NCBI RefSeq assembly: GCF_039673065.1
Contig: NZ_JBDJKW010000007.1
Span: forward strand, 62,001 to 126,000
Source of the DNA: Allobosea sp039673065
GTDB taxonomy: Bacteria; Pseudomonadota; Alphaproteobacteria; Rhizobiales; Beijerinckiaceae
Direction of reading: 5' to 3'
DNA: 64,000 nucleotides
Shown here one piece after another: positions 8,573-18,524 of this stretch. The first letter of the stretch is position 1. The number at the start of each line of letters is the position of its first letter. The position numbers were made by a program, and so were the translations under genes. Under the pieces are notes generated by a model, which was given only the letters and a program-made list of their open reading frames with translations, ran no database searches and had not been told where the DNA came from.

Positions 8573-9024
8573 GGCCTGGCGCCTGCGGCGGGGGCGGAGC
8601 CCTGGCCGGTGTCCTCGATGCCGACCAGCGCGATCTTGAGATAGCCGGCATTGCGCAACTCGTTCATCACGCCCATCAGGTCGCGATAGGCCACGGCGCC
8701 GTCGGCGCGCAGGAAGACGCGCTGCTCGCGGTCGTTGCCGGTCTGGCGGTCGAGCACTGCCTGGAGCTGCTCGCGCGGCAGATCGTCATTGCCGAGCGCC
8801 AGCGTCAGGTCCTGCTTGACCGTCAGGAAGACGGGCTTGTCGGGGCGCTGCTGCGGCTGGGCGTTGGAGACCGGCAGATCGACCGCGACATCGACGGTCG
8901 AGAGCGGGGCCGCCACCATGAAGATGATCAGCAACACCAGCACCACGTCGATGAACGGCGTGACGTTGATGTCCGAGACCTCGCCGAGGTCGCCGTCCTG
9001 CGGGTCCTTGAGCGAAACGGCCAT
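8569..9024 (-). CDS. exbD: ExbD biopolymer transport protein
   Basis: A 151-residue ExbD/TolR protein with the short cytoplasmic start, one membrane segment at about residues 20-45 (NVTPFIDVVLVLLIIF) holding the conserved proton-path Asp, and a periplasmic domain. Length is typical. The gene lies 3 bp after exbB and overlaps tonB by 4 bp. The pairing with TonB rather than Tol/Pal proteins makes ExbD the better name than TolR. Confidence 0.93.
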   Translation of the reverse strand: MAVSLKDPQDGDLGEVSDINVTPFIDVVLVLLIIFMVAAPLSTVDVAVDLPVSNAQPQQRPDKPVFLTVKQDLTLALGNDDLPREQLQAVLDRQTGNDREQRVFLRADGAVAYRDLMGVMNELRNAGYLKIALVGIEDTGQGSAPAAGARP

Positions 9025-9027
9025 GGC

Positions 9028-10104
<1,077 letters not shown>

Positions 10105-10262
10105 TCCGTGGTCTCGAGCGTTTTGGCGTCCCTCTGGCGGGGCGCTCCGGTCTCCGGTGCGGCACGTGGAGGACGGCGGCCGCGATCACGATCATCGGCC
10201 CCATCCTGGCGACGGGCGGCCGGGACGATCTGACATGCAGTTACAGGAGCGGAGATAGCTAA

Positions 10263-10280
10263 GCAAATACAATAGTTTGC
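10263..10280. promoter_or_regulatory. Inverted repeat upstream of exbB, possible metal-regulator site
   Basis: GCAAA (10263-10267) and TTTGC (10276-10280) form a dyad with an 8-base A/T-rich centre, about 160 bp upstream of exbB in an otherwise A+T-richer stretch. The pattern resembles the TGCAAAT-type Fur/Mur sites of alphaproteobacteria as I recall them. The rest of the 318-bp gap (10105-10422) holds no gene. Confidence 0.3.
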
Positions 10281-10409
10281 ATCATTTCTAAACTGCTGCC
10301 TCCGTGGCCCGGCTTCGGCGGCCGCTTCGGTGATCTACCGTGCCCCGCGGAACAGCCTCGCACGTCAGACGGCTTGCGGTTCGCGACGAAGCGCGCTAAC
10401 GCTTCAAAT

Positions 10410-10421
10410 AACGTATACATT
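10410..10421. promoter_or_regulatory. GTATAC-centred palindrome at the gntR start, candidate auto-operator
   Basis: AACGTATACATT is a palindrome except for one base pair, ends 1 bp before ATG 10423, and has the GTATAC core commonly seen in operators of FCD-type GntR regulators. Its place would let the protein repress its own gene and the dehydrogenase-TRAP genes behind it. Confidence 0.45.
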
Positions 10422-10422
10422 A

Positions 10423-11148
10423 ATGAAGGCATCGAAGCCGGTGGATGATCGTGCTGCGCGCGGGGAGGGGGAAGGCGAGGCCAGGCCGGCGCGGTCGGTC
10501 GATGCCGTCTATCTGCGGCTGAAGCAGCAGATCCTCGACAACCGCTACGCGCCCGGCGCGCAGGCCCTCGAAAGCGAGATCGCCGCGGCGCTCGGCGCCT
10601 CGCGCACGCCGGTCCGCGAGGCCTTCGTCCGGTTGCAGCAGGAGGGGCTGCTCGAGATCGTGCCGCGCCACGGCGTCCGCATCGCGGCGCTGTCGCCCGA
10701 CGACATGAAGGAGATCTACGAGGTCCTGATGTCGCTGGAGCCGACCGCCGTCGAGTTGCTGGCGGCCAGGCGCCCTTCGGCCGCCGACCTCGCCTGCCTG
10801 GTCGAGGCCTGCGACGCCATGGAGGCGGCCCTGGCCGGTCCGGCGCCGGATCTCGCGGCCTGGGCCGCGGCCGACGAGCGCTTCCACATCAACCTGGCGC
10901 GGCTGTGCGGCAACCGGCGGCTGGCGGCGATGATCATGACAGTCTGGGACCAGGCGCATCGCGCCCGCATGTTCACCCTGAGCCTGCGCCCGCTGCCGCT
11001 GCGCTCCACCGCCGAGCACCGCGCCGTGCTCGACGCCATTCTCGGCGGCGACGGCGAGACCGCGCGCGACCTCTACGTCGCCCATCGCCGGCGCGGGGGC
11101 GCCGAACTCACCGCCATCATCGAACGTCACGGGATCCAGCGTCTATGA
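10423..11148 (+). CDS. GntR family (FCD domain) transcriptional regulator
   Basis: A 241-residue DNA-binding regulator. The winged helix-turn-helix is at about residues 25-90 (YLRLKQQILDNRYAPG, then EIAAALGASRTPVREAFVRLQQEGLL), followed by an all-helical FCD ligand domain whose metal-site His residues include FHINLARLCGN near 160. ATG 10423 is chosen over 10330 because the domain follows it directly and the putative operator sits just upstream. Its stop overlaps the start of the dehydrogenase gene (ATGA), so it probably controls that gene and the TRAP transporter in response to their substrate or an intermediate. Confidence 0.88.
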   Translation: MKASKPVDDRAARGEGEGEARPARSVDAVYLRLKQQILDNRYAPGAQALESEIAAALGASRTPVREAFVRLQQEGLLEIVPRHGVRIAALSPDDMKEIYEVLMSLEPTAVELLAARRPSAADLACLVEACDAMEAALAGPAPDLAAWAAADERFHINLARLCGNRRLAAMIMTVWDQAHRARMFTLSLRPLPLRSTAEHRAVLDAILGGDGETARDLYVAHRRRGGAELTAIIERHGIQRL

Positions 11149-12263
11149 GCTCGAAGACTTCCAACGCATTCCACATCGCCGCCATGCCGGGCGAGGGCAT
11201 CGGGCTCGAGGTCATGGAGGCCGCGCAGGCGGTTCTGGAGGCGGTCGAAGCCCGCTTCGGCATCGCGTTCCGCTCGGAGACGATTCCCGGCGGCGCCCAT
11301 CACTACCGCGAGACCGGCGCCACCCTGCCCAAGGACGGGCTGGCGCGGGCCGGGCAGGCCGACGCGATCCTGTTTGGCGCCATGGGCTGGCCGGACATCC
11401 GCTTTCCGGACGGCACCGAGATCGCCCCGCAGCTCGATATCCGCATGCATTACGGGCTCTATGCCGGCGTGCGACCGATCCGCGCCATTCCCGGCGTGCC
11501 GACCGCGCTCGCCGATCCGCGCGCGGCCGGGATCGACCTCGTCATCGTGCGCGAATCCACCGAGGGCATGTTCGCCTCGCGCGGCAAGGGCGAGATCATC
11601 GACGATCGCGAGGCGCGCGACACCCAGGTCATCACCCGCGACGTCACCGAGAAGCTGACGGCCTTCTCCTGCGGGCTGGCCCGCCGCCGCAAGGCGACCC
11701 GCGGCACGCCGGGCCGCGTCACGCTGGTCGACAAGGCCAACGTCTTCCGCTCCTTCGCCTTCATGCGGCAGGTCTTCCACGAGACCGCGGCCAAGCATCC
11801 CGACATCGAGGCGCGCCATCACTATGTCGACGCCATGGCGCTCGACCTGGTGCGCCGGCCCTGGGATTTCGACGTGCTGCCGATGGAGAACCTGTTCGGC
11901 GACATTCTCTCGGATCTCGGCGCCGGGCTGATCGGCGGCATGGGCTTCGCGCCCTCGGCCGATGTCGGCGACCGCAACGCCATGTTCCAGCCCAGCCACG
12001 GCACGGCGCCCGACATTGCCGGCCAGGGCATCGCCAACCCGACCGCGATGATCCTCTCGGCCGCGATGATGCTCGACTGGCTGGGCGAGACCCGCTCCAG
12101 CCAGGCCGCGACCGACGCGGCCCTGGCGATCGAGAAGGGCGTCGACAAGGCCTTCGGCGAGCGCGGCCTGCGCAGCCAGGACATCGGCGGCGGGCACGGC
12201 ACCGTCGAGATCGGCCGCACCGTCGCCGAACTGGTGCGTAGCGGCGCGGCCGACCCGGCCTGA
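11145..12263 (+). CDS. Isocitrate/isopropylmalate dehydrogenase family enzyme (tartrate/malate type)
   Basis: A 372-residue NAD(P)- and divalent-metal-dependent beta-decarboxylating dehydrogenase. Recognisable elements are GEGIGLEV at residues 14-21, the substrate-binding VRESTEGMFASRGKGE near 140, the Lys of VDKANVF near 195, the metal-binding Asp of MENLFGDILSDLGAG near 255, and HGTAPDIAGQGIANPTA near 285. LeuB itself is unlikely because the gene sits between a GntR regulator and a TRAP transporter. Tartrate, D-malate or a related hydroxy-acid is the more probable substrate. Confidence 0.85.
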   Translation: MSSKTSNAFHIAAMPGEGIGLEVMEAAQAVLEAVEARFGIAFRSETIPGGAHHYRETGATLPKDGLARAGQADAILFGAMGWPDIRFPDGTEIAPQLDIRMHYGLYAGVRPIRAIPGVPTALADPRAAGIDLVIVRESTEGMFASRGKGEIIDDREARDTQVITRDVTEKLTAFSCGLARRRKATRGTPGRVTLVDKANVFRSFAFMRQVFHETAAKHPDIEARHHYVDAMALDLVRRPWDFDVLPMENLFGDILSDLGAGLIGGMGFAPSADVGDRNAMFQPSHGTAPDIAGQGIANPTAMILSAAMMLDWLGETRSSQAATDAALAIEKGVDKAFGERGLRSQDIGGGHGTVEIGRTVAELVRSGAADPA

Positions 12264-12381
12264 GCGAAACCGGCGCCGCCGCAGGTTCCCCGCGGCGGCG
12301 CGCACGCCTATATGCAGGTCGAGGTGCGCCGCACGAGGCGGCGCCGCCAGCTCCCAGCCGCGCCGAGGCCTGCGACCCGCA

Positions 12382-14247
12382 ATGACGATGCCAGCCGCCC
12401 GCACCGCCGAGGGCGAGGCCCAGCCGCGTCGCGGTCGCGGTTTGCCTGCGCTCGCGGCCGCGCTGGAATGGGCCGGCGCCGTCGTGCTGGCGCTGCTCTT
12501 CGTCCTCGTCATGCTGGCGGTGACGCGTCGCTATCTCTTCGGCGCCGGGCTGGTCTGGTCCGATGAGTTGGCTGTCTGGCTCAATGTGCTGCTGGTGGCG
12601 ATCGGCATGCCAGTCGCCGTCACAAGCGCCTTGGCCATGCGCTTCGACGTGCTGGTGCGCATCCTGCCCCCTGCCGCCCGCCGGCTGGCCGACACCCTCG
12701 CCGACGCCGTCGCGGTGCATGCGACTCTGGTGATCGCGCTCGGCGGCGCGGCCGTCGCCGCGCATGTCGGCGGCGTCTCGACCGTGCTCGGCTTGCCGGA
12801 AGGGCTGCGCTTCGGCGCCTTCGCCGCCGGCGGCGCGCTGACGCTCGTCGTCCTGCTCTGGCGCGCGGCGTCGGAGCGCTCGCTCCTCGCCATGCTGGCC
12901 GCTGGTCTCGCCGGAACCGGGCTCTATCTGGCGGCGAACAGCGGCGCGGGGTTCGCGGTCGCGACGCCGAGCCTTGTTGCGGCGCTCGTCGCGGCAACGG
13001 GCCTGCTGGCTGGCGCGCCGCTGCCCTTCGCCCTGCTCAGCGGTGTCTCGCTTTCCGGCGCCTTCGGCGGCCTCTTGCCGGAGCCGGCCATGGTCCAGAC
13101 CACGGTCTCTGGCCTGTCGAAATTCCTGTTGCTGGCGATTCCCTTCTTCCTGCTCGCCGGCGAGCTCCTCACCGCGGGCGGGCTCGCCGAGCGGCTGGTG
13201 CGCTTCGCGGCGGCGCTGGTCGGGCACTGGCGGGCCGGGTTGGCCCAGACGACGCTGTTCGCCAGCGTGCTGTTCTCCGGCGCCTCGGGCTCCTCGGTCG
13301 CCAACGCCGCCTTCGGCGCCAAGGTGATGGGCCCGGCGCTGGTGGCGCGCGGCTATCCGCCGGCCAAGGCCGGGGCGATCGTCGCCGGCGTCTCGATGCT
13401 CGACAACATCATCCCGCCCTCGATCGCCTTCCTGATCCTCGCCAGCGCGACCAGCCTGTCGGTGGGCGCATTGCTGGTCGGGGGTATGGTCGCGGGCGCG
13501 GTGCTGACGGTCGCGCTCGCCATCGGCATTCACCTGACGGTCCGGGAGACCGCCGCGCCGGCGCCACGCGCCAGCCGCGCCGAGCGGCTCGCCGGCTTCA
13601 CCGGCGCGCTGCCGGCGATCGGCCTCGGCGTCGTCGTCGTGGTCGGCATCCGCTTCGGCGTCGTCACCGTCACCGAGGCCTCGGCGCTGGCGGTGGCCTA
13701 TGCCCTCGTCACCTGCCTCGCTTTGCGCGCCCTCGACTGGCGCGGCGTCGCCGCCGCCCTGCGCAAGGCGTCCGGCGAGGCGGCGGCTGTCGGGCTCCTG
13801 ATCGGCGCCTCGGCGCCCTTCGCCTTCCTGCTCGCGGTCGACCGGGTCTCCGACGCCATGGCCGGGCTGGTCACCGCCTTCGGCGGCGGCCCCTATGCGG
13901 TGATGCTGCTCGCCAATCTCGTGCTGCTGGTCGCCGGCCTCTTCCTCGACATCGGCGCGGCGATCCTGCTGCTCGCGCCGCTGCTGCTGCCGGTCGCCAT
14001 CGCGGCGGGGCTCGATCCCGTCCAGTTCGGCGTGGTGCTGGTGGTGAACCTGATGATCCACGGGCTGACGCCGCCGCTCGGCATCCTGGTCTATGTCGTC
14101 TCCGGCATCATGCGCGTGCCGGCTGCGGCGGTGTTCCGGGCCGTGCTGCCGCTGCTGGCGAGCCTGCTCGCGGCGCTGGCGCTGATGTGTCTCATGGTCG
14201 CGGCCTGGCCCGCGCTCGCACCCGCCGTCAAGGAGGTCTTCCGATGA
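12382..14247 (+). CDS. TRAP transporter fused small and large permease (DctQM)
   Basis: A 621-residue inner-membrane protein. Residues about 25-175 are the four-helix DctQ small subunit (VMLAVTRRYLFGAGLVWSDELAVWL). Residues about 190-615 are the DctM large subunit with multiple helices and family stretches such as LLAIPFFLLAGELL and LFSGASGSSVANAAF. Fused QM proteins are a known TRAP variant. It should take up an organic acid using the sodium gradient, with the binding protein that follows. The preceding 118 bp hold no gene. Confidence 0.9.
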   Translation: MTMPAARTAEGEAQPRRGRGLPALAAALEWAGAVVLALLFVLVMLAVTRRYLFGAGLVWSDELAVWLNVLLVAIGMPVAVTSALAMRFDVLVRILPPAARRLADTLADAVAVHATLVIALGGAAVAAHVGGVSTVLGLPEGLRFGAFAAGGALTLVVLLWRAASERSLLAMLAAGLAGTGLYLAANSGAGFAVATPSLVAALVAATGLLAGAPLPFALLSGVSLSGAFGGLLPEPAMVQTTVSGLSKFLLLAIPFFLLAGELLTAGGLAERLVRFAAALVGHWRAGLAQTTLFASVLFSGASGSSVANAAFGAKVMGPALVARGYPPAKAGAIVAGVSMLDNIIPPSIAFLILASATSLSVGALLVGGMVAGAVLTVALAIGIHLTVRETAAPAPRASRAERLAGFTGALPAIGLGVVVVVGIRFGVVTVTEASALAVAYALVTCLALRALDWRGVAAALRKASGEAAAVGLLIGASAPFAFLLAVDRVSDAMAGLVTAFGGGPYAVMLLANLVLLVAGLFLDIGAAILLLAPLLLPVAIAAGLDPVQFGVVLVVNLMIHGLTPPLGILVYVVSGIMRVPAAAVFRAVLPLLASLLAALALMCLMVAAWPALAPAVKEVFR

Positions 14248-15230
14248 TGCCGACCCGCCGCCATCTTCTCGCAGGCGCCGTCGCCGCCCCCGCTTTGCTC
14301 GCCGCTGGCAGCCTGCGCGCTGCGCCGCGCCCGGTGACGGTCGCTTCGCTCTTCGGTGAGGACAAGCCGGAGACGATGATCTGGCGGCGCATCGCCGAGC
14401 GGCTGGCGCAGTCTGCGCCGGGCCGCTTCGACCTGCGCATCGTCGGCAATGCGGCGCTCGGCGGCGAGAAGGAGGTGGCGGAGGGCATGCGGCTTGGCTC
14501 GATCCAGGCCTCGCTCTCGACGACCTCGGCCCTGTCCGGCTGGGTGCCGAAGGGCCAGATCCTCGATCTGCCCTTCCTGTTCCGCGACCGGGCGCATCTG
14601 CGCGTTGTGCTCGACGGGCCGCTCGGCGAGGAGCTCAAGGCGGCCTATGCGGCGCAGGGCTTCGTCGTGCTCGGCTTCATCAATTACGGCGCGCGCCATC
14701 TGCTCGCCAAGGAGGAGATCACCACGCCGGCCGGCATCCGCGGCAAGCGCATCCGCGTGATCCAGAGCCCGTTGCATACGGAACTCTGGGCCGGCTTCGG
14801 CGCGCATCCGACGCCGATCCCGATCCCCGAGGCCTATAACGCCCTGAAGACCGGGGTGGTCGACACCATGGACCTGACCAAGTCGGCCTATGTCGGCTTC
14901 CGCCTGCACGAGGTGGTGCCGGTGCTGATCGAGACCGGCCATATCTGGGCTTCGGGCGTCGTCCACGTCTCGGCCGCCTTCTGGAAGGGCCTGTCCGAGG
15001 CGGACCGGGCCGCGCTGGCGGCTGCCGCCGCCGAGGGGGCGCGCTATTTCGACGAGTTGATCGTCGCCGACGAGGAGGCCTCCATGGCGAAGGCCGTCGC
15101 CGAGGGTGCCCGCGTCGTGCCGGCGCAGGACCGGCCGGCCTGGGAGGAGGGCGCCCGCAGGGTCTGGACCGCCTTCGCGCCGAAGCTCGGCGGTATCGCG
15201 GCGATCGAGGCGATCGCAGCCGGTCGCTGA
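14244..15230 (+). CDS. TRAP transporter substrate-binding protein DctP
   Basis: A 328-residue periplasmic binding protein. The N-terminus (MMPTRRHLLAGAVAAPALLAAG) has a twin-Arg followed by a hydrophobic stretch, so Tat export is possible; cleavage is probably after LRA. The DctP fold shows the conserved Arg region GIRGKRIRVIQSP near residue 170 and NALKTGVVDTMD near 200. An AGGAGG site lies 7 bases before ATG 14244; a second ATG at 14247 is equally possible. It overlaps the end of the permease gene by 4 bp. Confidence 0.9.
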   Translation: MMPTRRHLLAGAVAAPALLAAGSLRAAPRPVTVASLFGEDKPETMIWRRIAERLAQSAPGRFDLRIVGNAALGGEKEVAEGMRLGSIQASLSTTSALSGWVPKGQILDLPFLFRDRAHLRVVLDGPLGEELKAAYAAQGFVVLGFINYGARHLLAKEEITTPAGIRGKRIRVIQSPLHTELWAGFGAHPTPIPIPEAYNALKTGVVDTMDLTKSAYVGFRLHEVVPVLIETGHIWASGVVHVSAAFWKGLSEADRAALAAAAAEGARYFDELIVADEEASMAKAVAEGARVVPAQDRPAWEEGARRVWTAFAPKLGGIAAIEAIAAGR

Positions 15231-15243
15231 GACAGACGCCGGA

Positions 15244-17148
15244 TCACGGCCCGGGCTCGCCCGGCGGGTGGTATCCGTAGCGCGAGGAGCGTGCCAGCCC
15301 GTGCTGCGTCTTGTTCCAGCCGAAGGGCCGGCGCAGATATTCGAGCAGCGCCAGCCAGCCGGCGAGCGAGGCGAGCAGCAGGTAGAACGGGATCAGGCAG
15401 AGCCAGCGCGCCAGCTCGGGCGCGCCGCGCCGCCTGGCGCCCAGCGCCGGCACCAGAAAGACCACGAGCGTCCCCAGCACCATCAGGCTGAGCGCCACCG
15501 CCGCCAGCAGCGCCTCGATCCCGTCCTGCGGCGACAGGAACGAGCCGTCGACCAGCGCGATCGCCGTCGCGACGAGGAAGACCGGATAGCCGAGCGTGCT
15601 GACCAGCGTACCCAGCACCAGCACGAAGAAGGCGGCGCTCGCCGAAGGGCCGGCCTCGCCGAGGAAACGGTGCGGCGCGACGAGATGGCTGATCGCGGTC
15701 TGCAGATAGCCCTTGAGCCAGCGCACCCGCTGCTTCAGCCAGGCGCGCAGATGCGGCGGCGCCTCCTCCAGCGTCGGGGAGGGCAGGTCGGCGATGCGCC
15801 CGCCCTGCCGGACCAGCCTGAAGCCGATATCGGCATCCTCGGTGACGTTCCACGGGTCCCAGCCGCCGATGCGCCGCAGCGCCTCGGTGCGGAAATGGTT
15901 TGAGGTGCCGCCGAGCATGATCGGCAGGCCGCAGCGCAGCAGCGCCGGGTTGAGCACGTCGAACAGCCCGGCATATTCCAGCGCGAACAGCCGCGTCAGC
16001 GCCCCGTCCGCGGCATTGTCGATCACGAGACGCGCCTGCAGGCAGACGAGGTCGGGCGGGGCGTGCAGGAAGCGGGCGGCCGCCATCCGCAATTGCTGCG
16101 GATCCGGCCTGTCCTCCGCGTCGAATATCGTGAACAGGCTGCCGTGCGCCTCGGCCAGCGCAAGGTTGAGGGCACGCGGCTTGGTGCGCGGAATGCCGGC
16201 CGGCACGATCATCGCCGTGACGAAGGGCGGGAGTGTGCGCGCCGCGACCGCCGCGCACATGCCGGGATCGGTCTCCTCGATCAGCAGCCGGATATCGAGC
16301 TTGGCCGGCGGATAGTCGAGCGCCGCCATGGCCTTAAGGTTCTGGTCGAGCACCGCCTCCTCGCCGAGCAGCGGCACCGCGACCGTGTAGACCGGCAGCC
16401 GGGCATCGTCGACGCGCCAGCGATGGCTGCGCCAGAGATCGGGAGCGGGCTTCTCCATCAGCGCCGCGAGGCGCAGCACCACCGCGCCGAGGAAGAGAGG
16501 ACCGAGCGTCAGTGCCAGGCCGAAGAGCGCGCCGAGCGGAAACAGGGTGGCGAGGAAGGCGGCCGGGCCGGTGAGCCCGATGGCGACCAGCTTCTGCCAG
16601 GGCGTCGAGCCGTCGCGGGCGCTGACCCGGGCGAGGCCGTCGGCGTCGAGCCAGGCGGCGCGCTCGGCAATCGTCCGGGCGTTGGTCCGCCGCAGCGCGG
16701 CCGCGAGCGCCGCCGGTGGGACGACGACCACATCCGCGCGGCCGCGTGCGATCGAGGCGATGAAGCGTCGCAGCACCGGGCCGGGCGGCGGTGCGCAGGC
16801 GAAGCGGATGCCCGGCTCCGTCGCCGCGGTCGGCACGACGCCCTGGCGCAGCGAAGCATCGACGTCCGCGCCAGGAGACAGGGGCGGCGGCACGCCCGAG
16901 AAGCGCAGATGCAGGCTGTCGGCCAGGGCACGGTAGAATGTCGGCTCGTCGACCAGCCCGGTGGCGAGCACCTGCTGCGCGGGCCAGACGCCGAGCCGGC
17001 TCGCGACGGTTGCGGCCTCGCTCAGCAGGGCGGGTGCGATCCCGTATGCGGCGAGGAAGGCGATATCGACCGGCAGGCCGAAACCGCCCCTGCCGTCGCC
17101 GGCCGAGCGAGCCCCCATGACCGGGTCGCCTGTGACCGCGTCCCCCAT
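15244..17148 (-). CDS. Membrane glycosyltransferase family 2 with N-terminal MshEN-like domain
   Basis: A 634-residue protein. Residues about 25-200 resemble the GspE/MshE N-terminal domain (IAPALLSEAATVASRLGVWPAQQ...), often a nucleotide-sensing module. Two membrane helices precede a GT2 domain at about 260-500 with FDAEDRPDP (metal-binding acidic motif), TEDADIGFRLVR and QRVRWLKGYLQT (Q-x-x-R-W). Three to four C-terminal helices follow. The signature is that of processive synthases (cellulose/hyaluronan type), but no PilZ domain is present. It stands alone, convergent with the TRAP operon. Product unknown, likely an exopolysaccharide or glycolipid. Confidence 0.88.
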   Translation of the reverse strand: MGDAVTGDPVMGARSAGDGRGGFGLPVDIAFLAAYGIAPALLSEAATVASRLGVWPAQQVLATGLVDEPTFYRALADSLHLRFSGVPPPLSPGADVDASLRQGVVPTAATEPGIRFACAPPPGPVLRRFIASIARGRADVVVVPPAALAAALRRTNARTIAERAAWLDADGLARVSARDGSTPWQKLVAIGLTGPAAFLATLFPLGALFGLALTLGPLFLGAVVLRLAALMEKPAPDLWRSHRWRVDDARLPVYTVAVPLLGEEAVLDQNLKAMAALDYPPAKLDIRLLIEETDPGMCAAVAARTLPPFVTAMIVPAGIPRTKPRALNLALAEAHGSLFTIFDAEDRPDPQQLRMAAARFLHAPPDLVCLQARLVIDNAADGALTRLFALEYAGLFDVLNPALLRCGLPIMLGGTSNHFRTEALRRIGGWDPWNVTEDADIGFRLVRQGGRIADLPSPTLEEAPPHLRAWLKQRVRWLKGYLQTAISHLVAPHRFLGEAGPSASAAFFVLVLGTLVSTLGYPVFLVATAIALVDGSFLSPQDGIEALLAAVALSLMVLGTLVVFLVPALGARRRGAPELARWLCLIPFYLLLASLAGWLALLEYLRRPFGWNKTQHGLARSSRYGYHPPGEPGP

Positions 17149-17221
17149 CGCGCCCCCATCCCCGGGGCATGCTGGCGCGCGAAACCGGGCGAGTCGACCC
17201 GACCGGCCTCGGAAAAAGGTA

Positions 17222-17689
17222 TCAGCTCCGTAGGTCGACCCGGCCGTCCTCGTGATGGCGGCATTGCGAATGGTCGGCCAGCGCCTCGATGATCGCGCAG
17301 TCGCAGACCTCGACGCCGCCGGAGCAGGTCGCGGCGATCCGCTCCAGCTCCTGCTCCAGCGAGCGCAGCCGGGCGATCTTGTGCCGCACCTCCGCGAGAT
17401 GTGCGGTGGCGATCACATGCGCATCGTCGCAGGGCGTCGCGGGATTGTCGGAGAGCGTCAGCAGCGCCCGGATGCTCTCGACCGCGAAGCCGAGATCGCG
17501 GGCATGCCGGATGAAGGCCAGCCGCTCGACATGGCGGCGGCCATAGCGCCGCTGGTTGCCCTCGGTGCGCTCGGGCGGCGGCAGCAGGCCGACCTGCTCG
17601 TAATAGCGGATGGTCTCGACCTTCACCGCAGTGTGCTTCGCCAGCTGGCCGATCGGCATCACGGTGTCGAGCCTGGGACGGGGAGTCAT
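17222..17689 (-). CDS. MerR family regulator, probably metal-responsive
   Basis: A 155-residue regulator. The N-terminal HTH is at about residues 12-80 (IGQLAKHTAVKVETIRYYEQVGLLPPPERTEGNQRRY split over two helices), then a dimerisation coiled coil, then a Cys-rich end (CSGGVEVCDC and SQCRHH) typical of metal-binding members such as the CadR/PbrR/ZntR group. A first Cys lies at PATPCDD near 85. The gene is divergent from the methyltransferase at 17793, and a MerR-type operator lies between them. Which metal it senses cannot be told from the sequence. Confidence 0.88.
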   Translation of the reverse strand: MTPRPRLDTVMPIGQLAKHTAVKVETIRYYEQVGLLPPPERTEGNQRRYGRRHVERLAFIRHARDLGFAVESIRALLTLSDNPATPCDDAHVIATAHLAEVRHKIARLRSLEQELERIAATCSGGVEVCDCAIIEALADHSQCRHHEDGRVDLRS

Positions 17690-17697
17690 GTCGCCTC

Positions 17698-17727
17698 TTG
17701 AAGCTGTAGTCGCTAGAGGATTTAGAT
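17698..17727 (+). promoter_or_regulatory. MerR-type promoter with dyad between -35 and -10
   Basis: A -35 element TTGAAG (17698-17703) is followed by the imperfect palindrome CTGTAG-TCG-CTAGAG (17704-17718) and a -10-like TTTAGAT (17721-17727). An operator placed within a 17-19-bp spacer is the hallmark of MerR activation by DNA twisting. It points toward the methyltransferase gene at 17793 and starts 8 bp from the regulator's own ATG. Confidence 0.7.
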
Positions 17728-17792
17728 GGGCTTCGCGGCGCGCCGGTCAAGTCCCTCTGCGCCGGCACGACCACGAAGCGAGGTGCGGTCCG

Positions 17793-18410
17793 ATGACCGG
17801 AATGGAGATGGCCAGCTACCTGATGGTGGTGGTCTATGTGATCAGTTTCCTCGCCATGTCGGCGATCCTGGCGCGCGAGGCGGGGCGGCCGGTCTGGCTG
17901 TTCGATCGGGGCGGCGGGGCGCAGGCCGTGCCGGCGCTGCTGTTCCGCGTCGCCTTCGCCGGGGCGGTGCTCTGGCCGCTCTGGCTCGCGGTCGCCGGCA
18001 ATCCTATGCCGGGCGATCCGCTGACGCGCCGGCTCGACGGTCCTTGGCTCGACGTGCTCGGCCATCTCCTGGTGGTGGTCGGCGCCTGCCTCGCCATCCT
18101 GGCCCAGCGCTTCATGGGCACCTCCTGGCGCATCGGCGCGGCCGAGGGCGAGCAGGGCGCGCTGGTCGATGGCGGCCCGTTCGCGATCTCGCGCAACCCG
18201 GTCTTCGTCGGGCAGGCCCTGGTCTTCATCGGGCTCTTCCTGGTGCTGCCCGGGCTGGTGCAGGGCCTGCTGACGCTGATCCTGCTCGTGGCGATCCGCC
18301 TGCAGGTCGGCATCGAGGAGCGCGTTTTGGCGATAAGCCTCGGCGCGCCCTATCGCGCCTATATGGACCGCGTGCCGCGCTGGATCGGCCGCCCGCGCCG
18401 TGGCGCCTGA
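17793..18410 (+). CDS. Isoprenylcysteine carboxyl-methyltransferase family membrane protein
   Basis: A 205-residue inner-membrane protein with about five hydrophobic segments. The C-terminal half has the ICMT/PEMT SAM-binding pattern: LVDGGPFAISRNPVFVGQ near residue 125 and the ERVLAISLGAPYRAYMDRVPRW stretch (read as two adjacent motifs) near 175. ATG 17793 is used because it follows a GCGAGG site and the first membrane helix starts there. Downstream of a MerR-type promoter, so its expression is likely metal- or stress-induced. Bacterial substrates of this family are mostly unknown. Confidence 0.8.
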   Translation: MTGMEMASYLMVVVYVISFLAMSAILAREAGRPVWLFDRGGGAQAVPALLFRVAFAGAVLWPLWLAVAGNPMPGDPLTRRLDGPWLDVLGHLLVVVGACLAILAQRFMGTSWRIGAAEGEQGALVDGGPFAISRNPVFVGQALVFIGLFLVLPGLVQGLLTLILLVAIRLQVGIEERVLAISLGAPYRAYMDRVPRWIGRPRRGA

Positions 18411-18524
18411 CGGAGTGCCTGCGATCGGCCGCTCACGCAAACGTCACTTGAACCTGAACCGCCTCCCGGTTGCACGGTGCCTCCCGTTCACACCCTGTTA
18501 GCGTCACCGCACGATAGTTTCTTC

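Noticed and set aside
11761..14061. 766-codon open frame on the minus strand opposite the TRAP genes
   Set aside because: Antisense to the TRAP permease; translation is a Gln/Arg/Asp/Gly-rich shadow.
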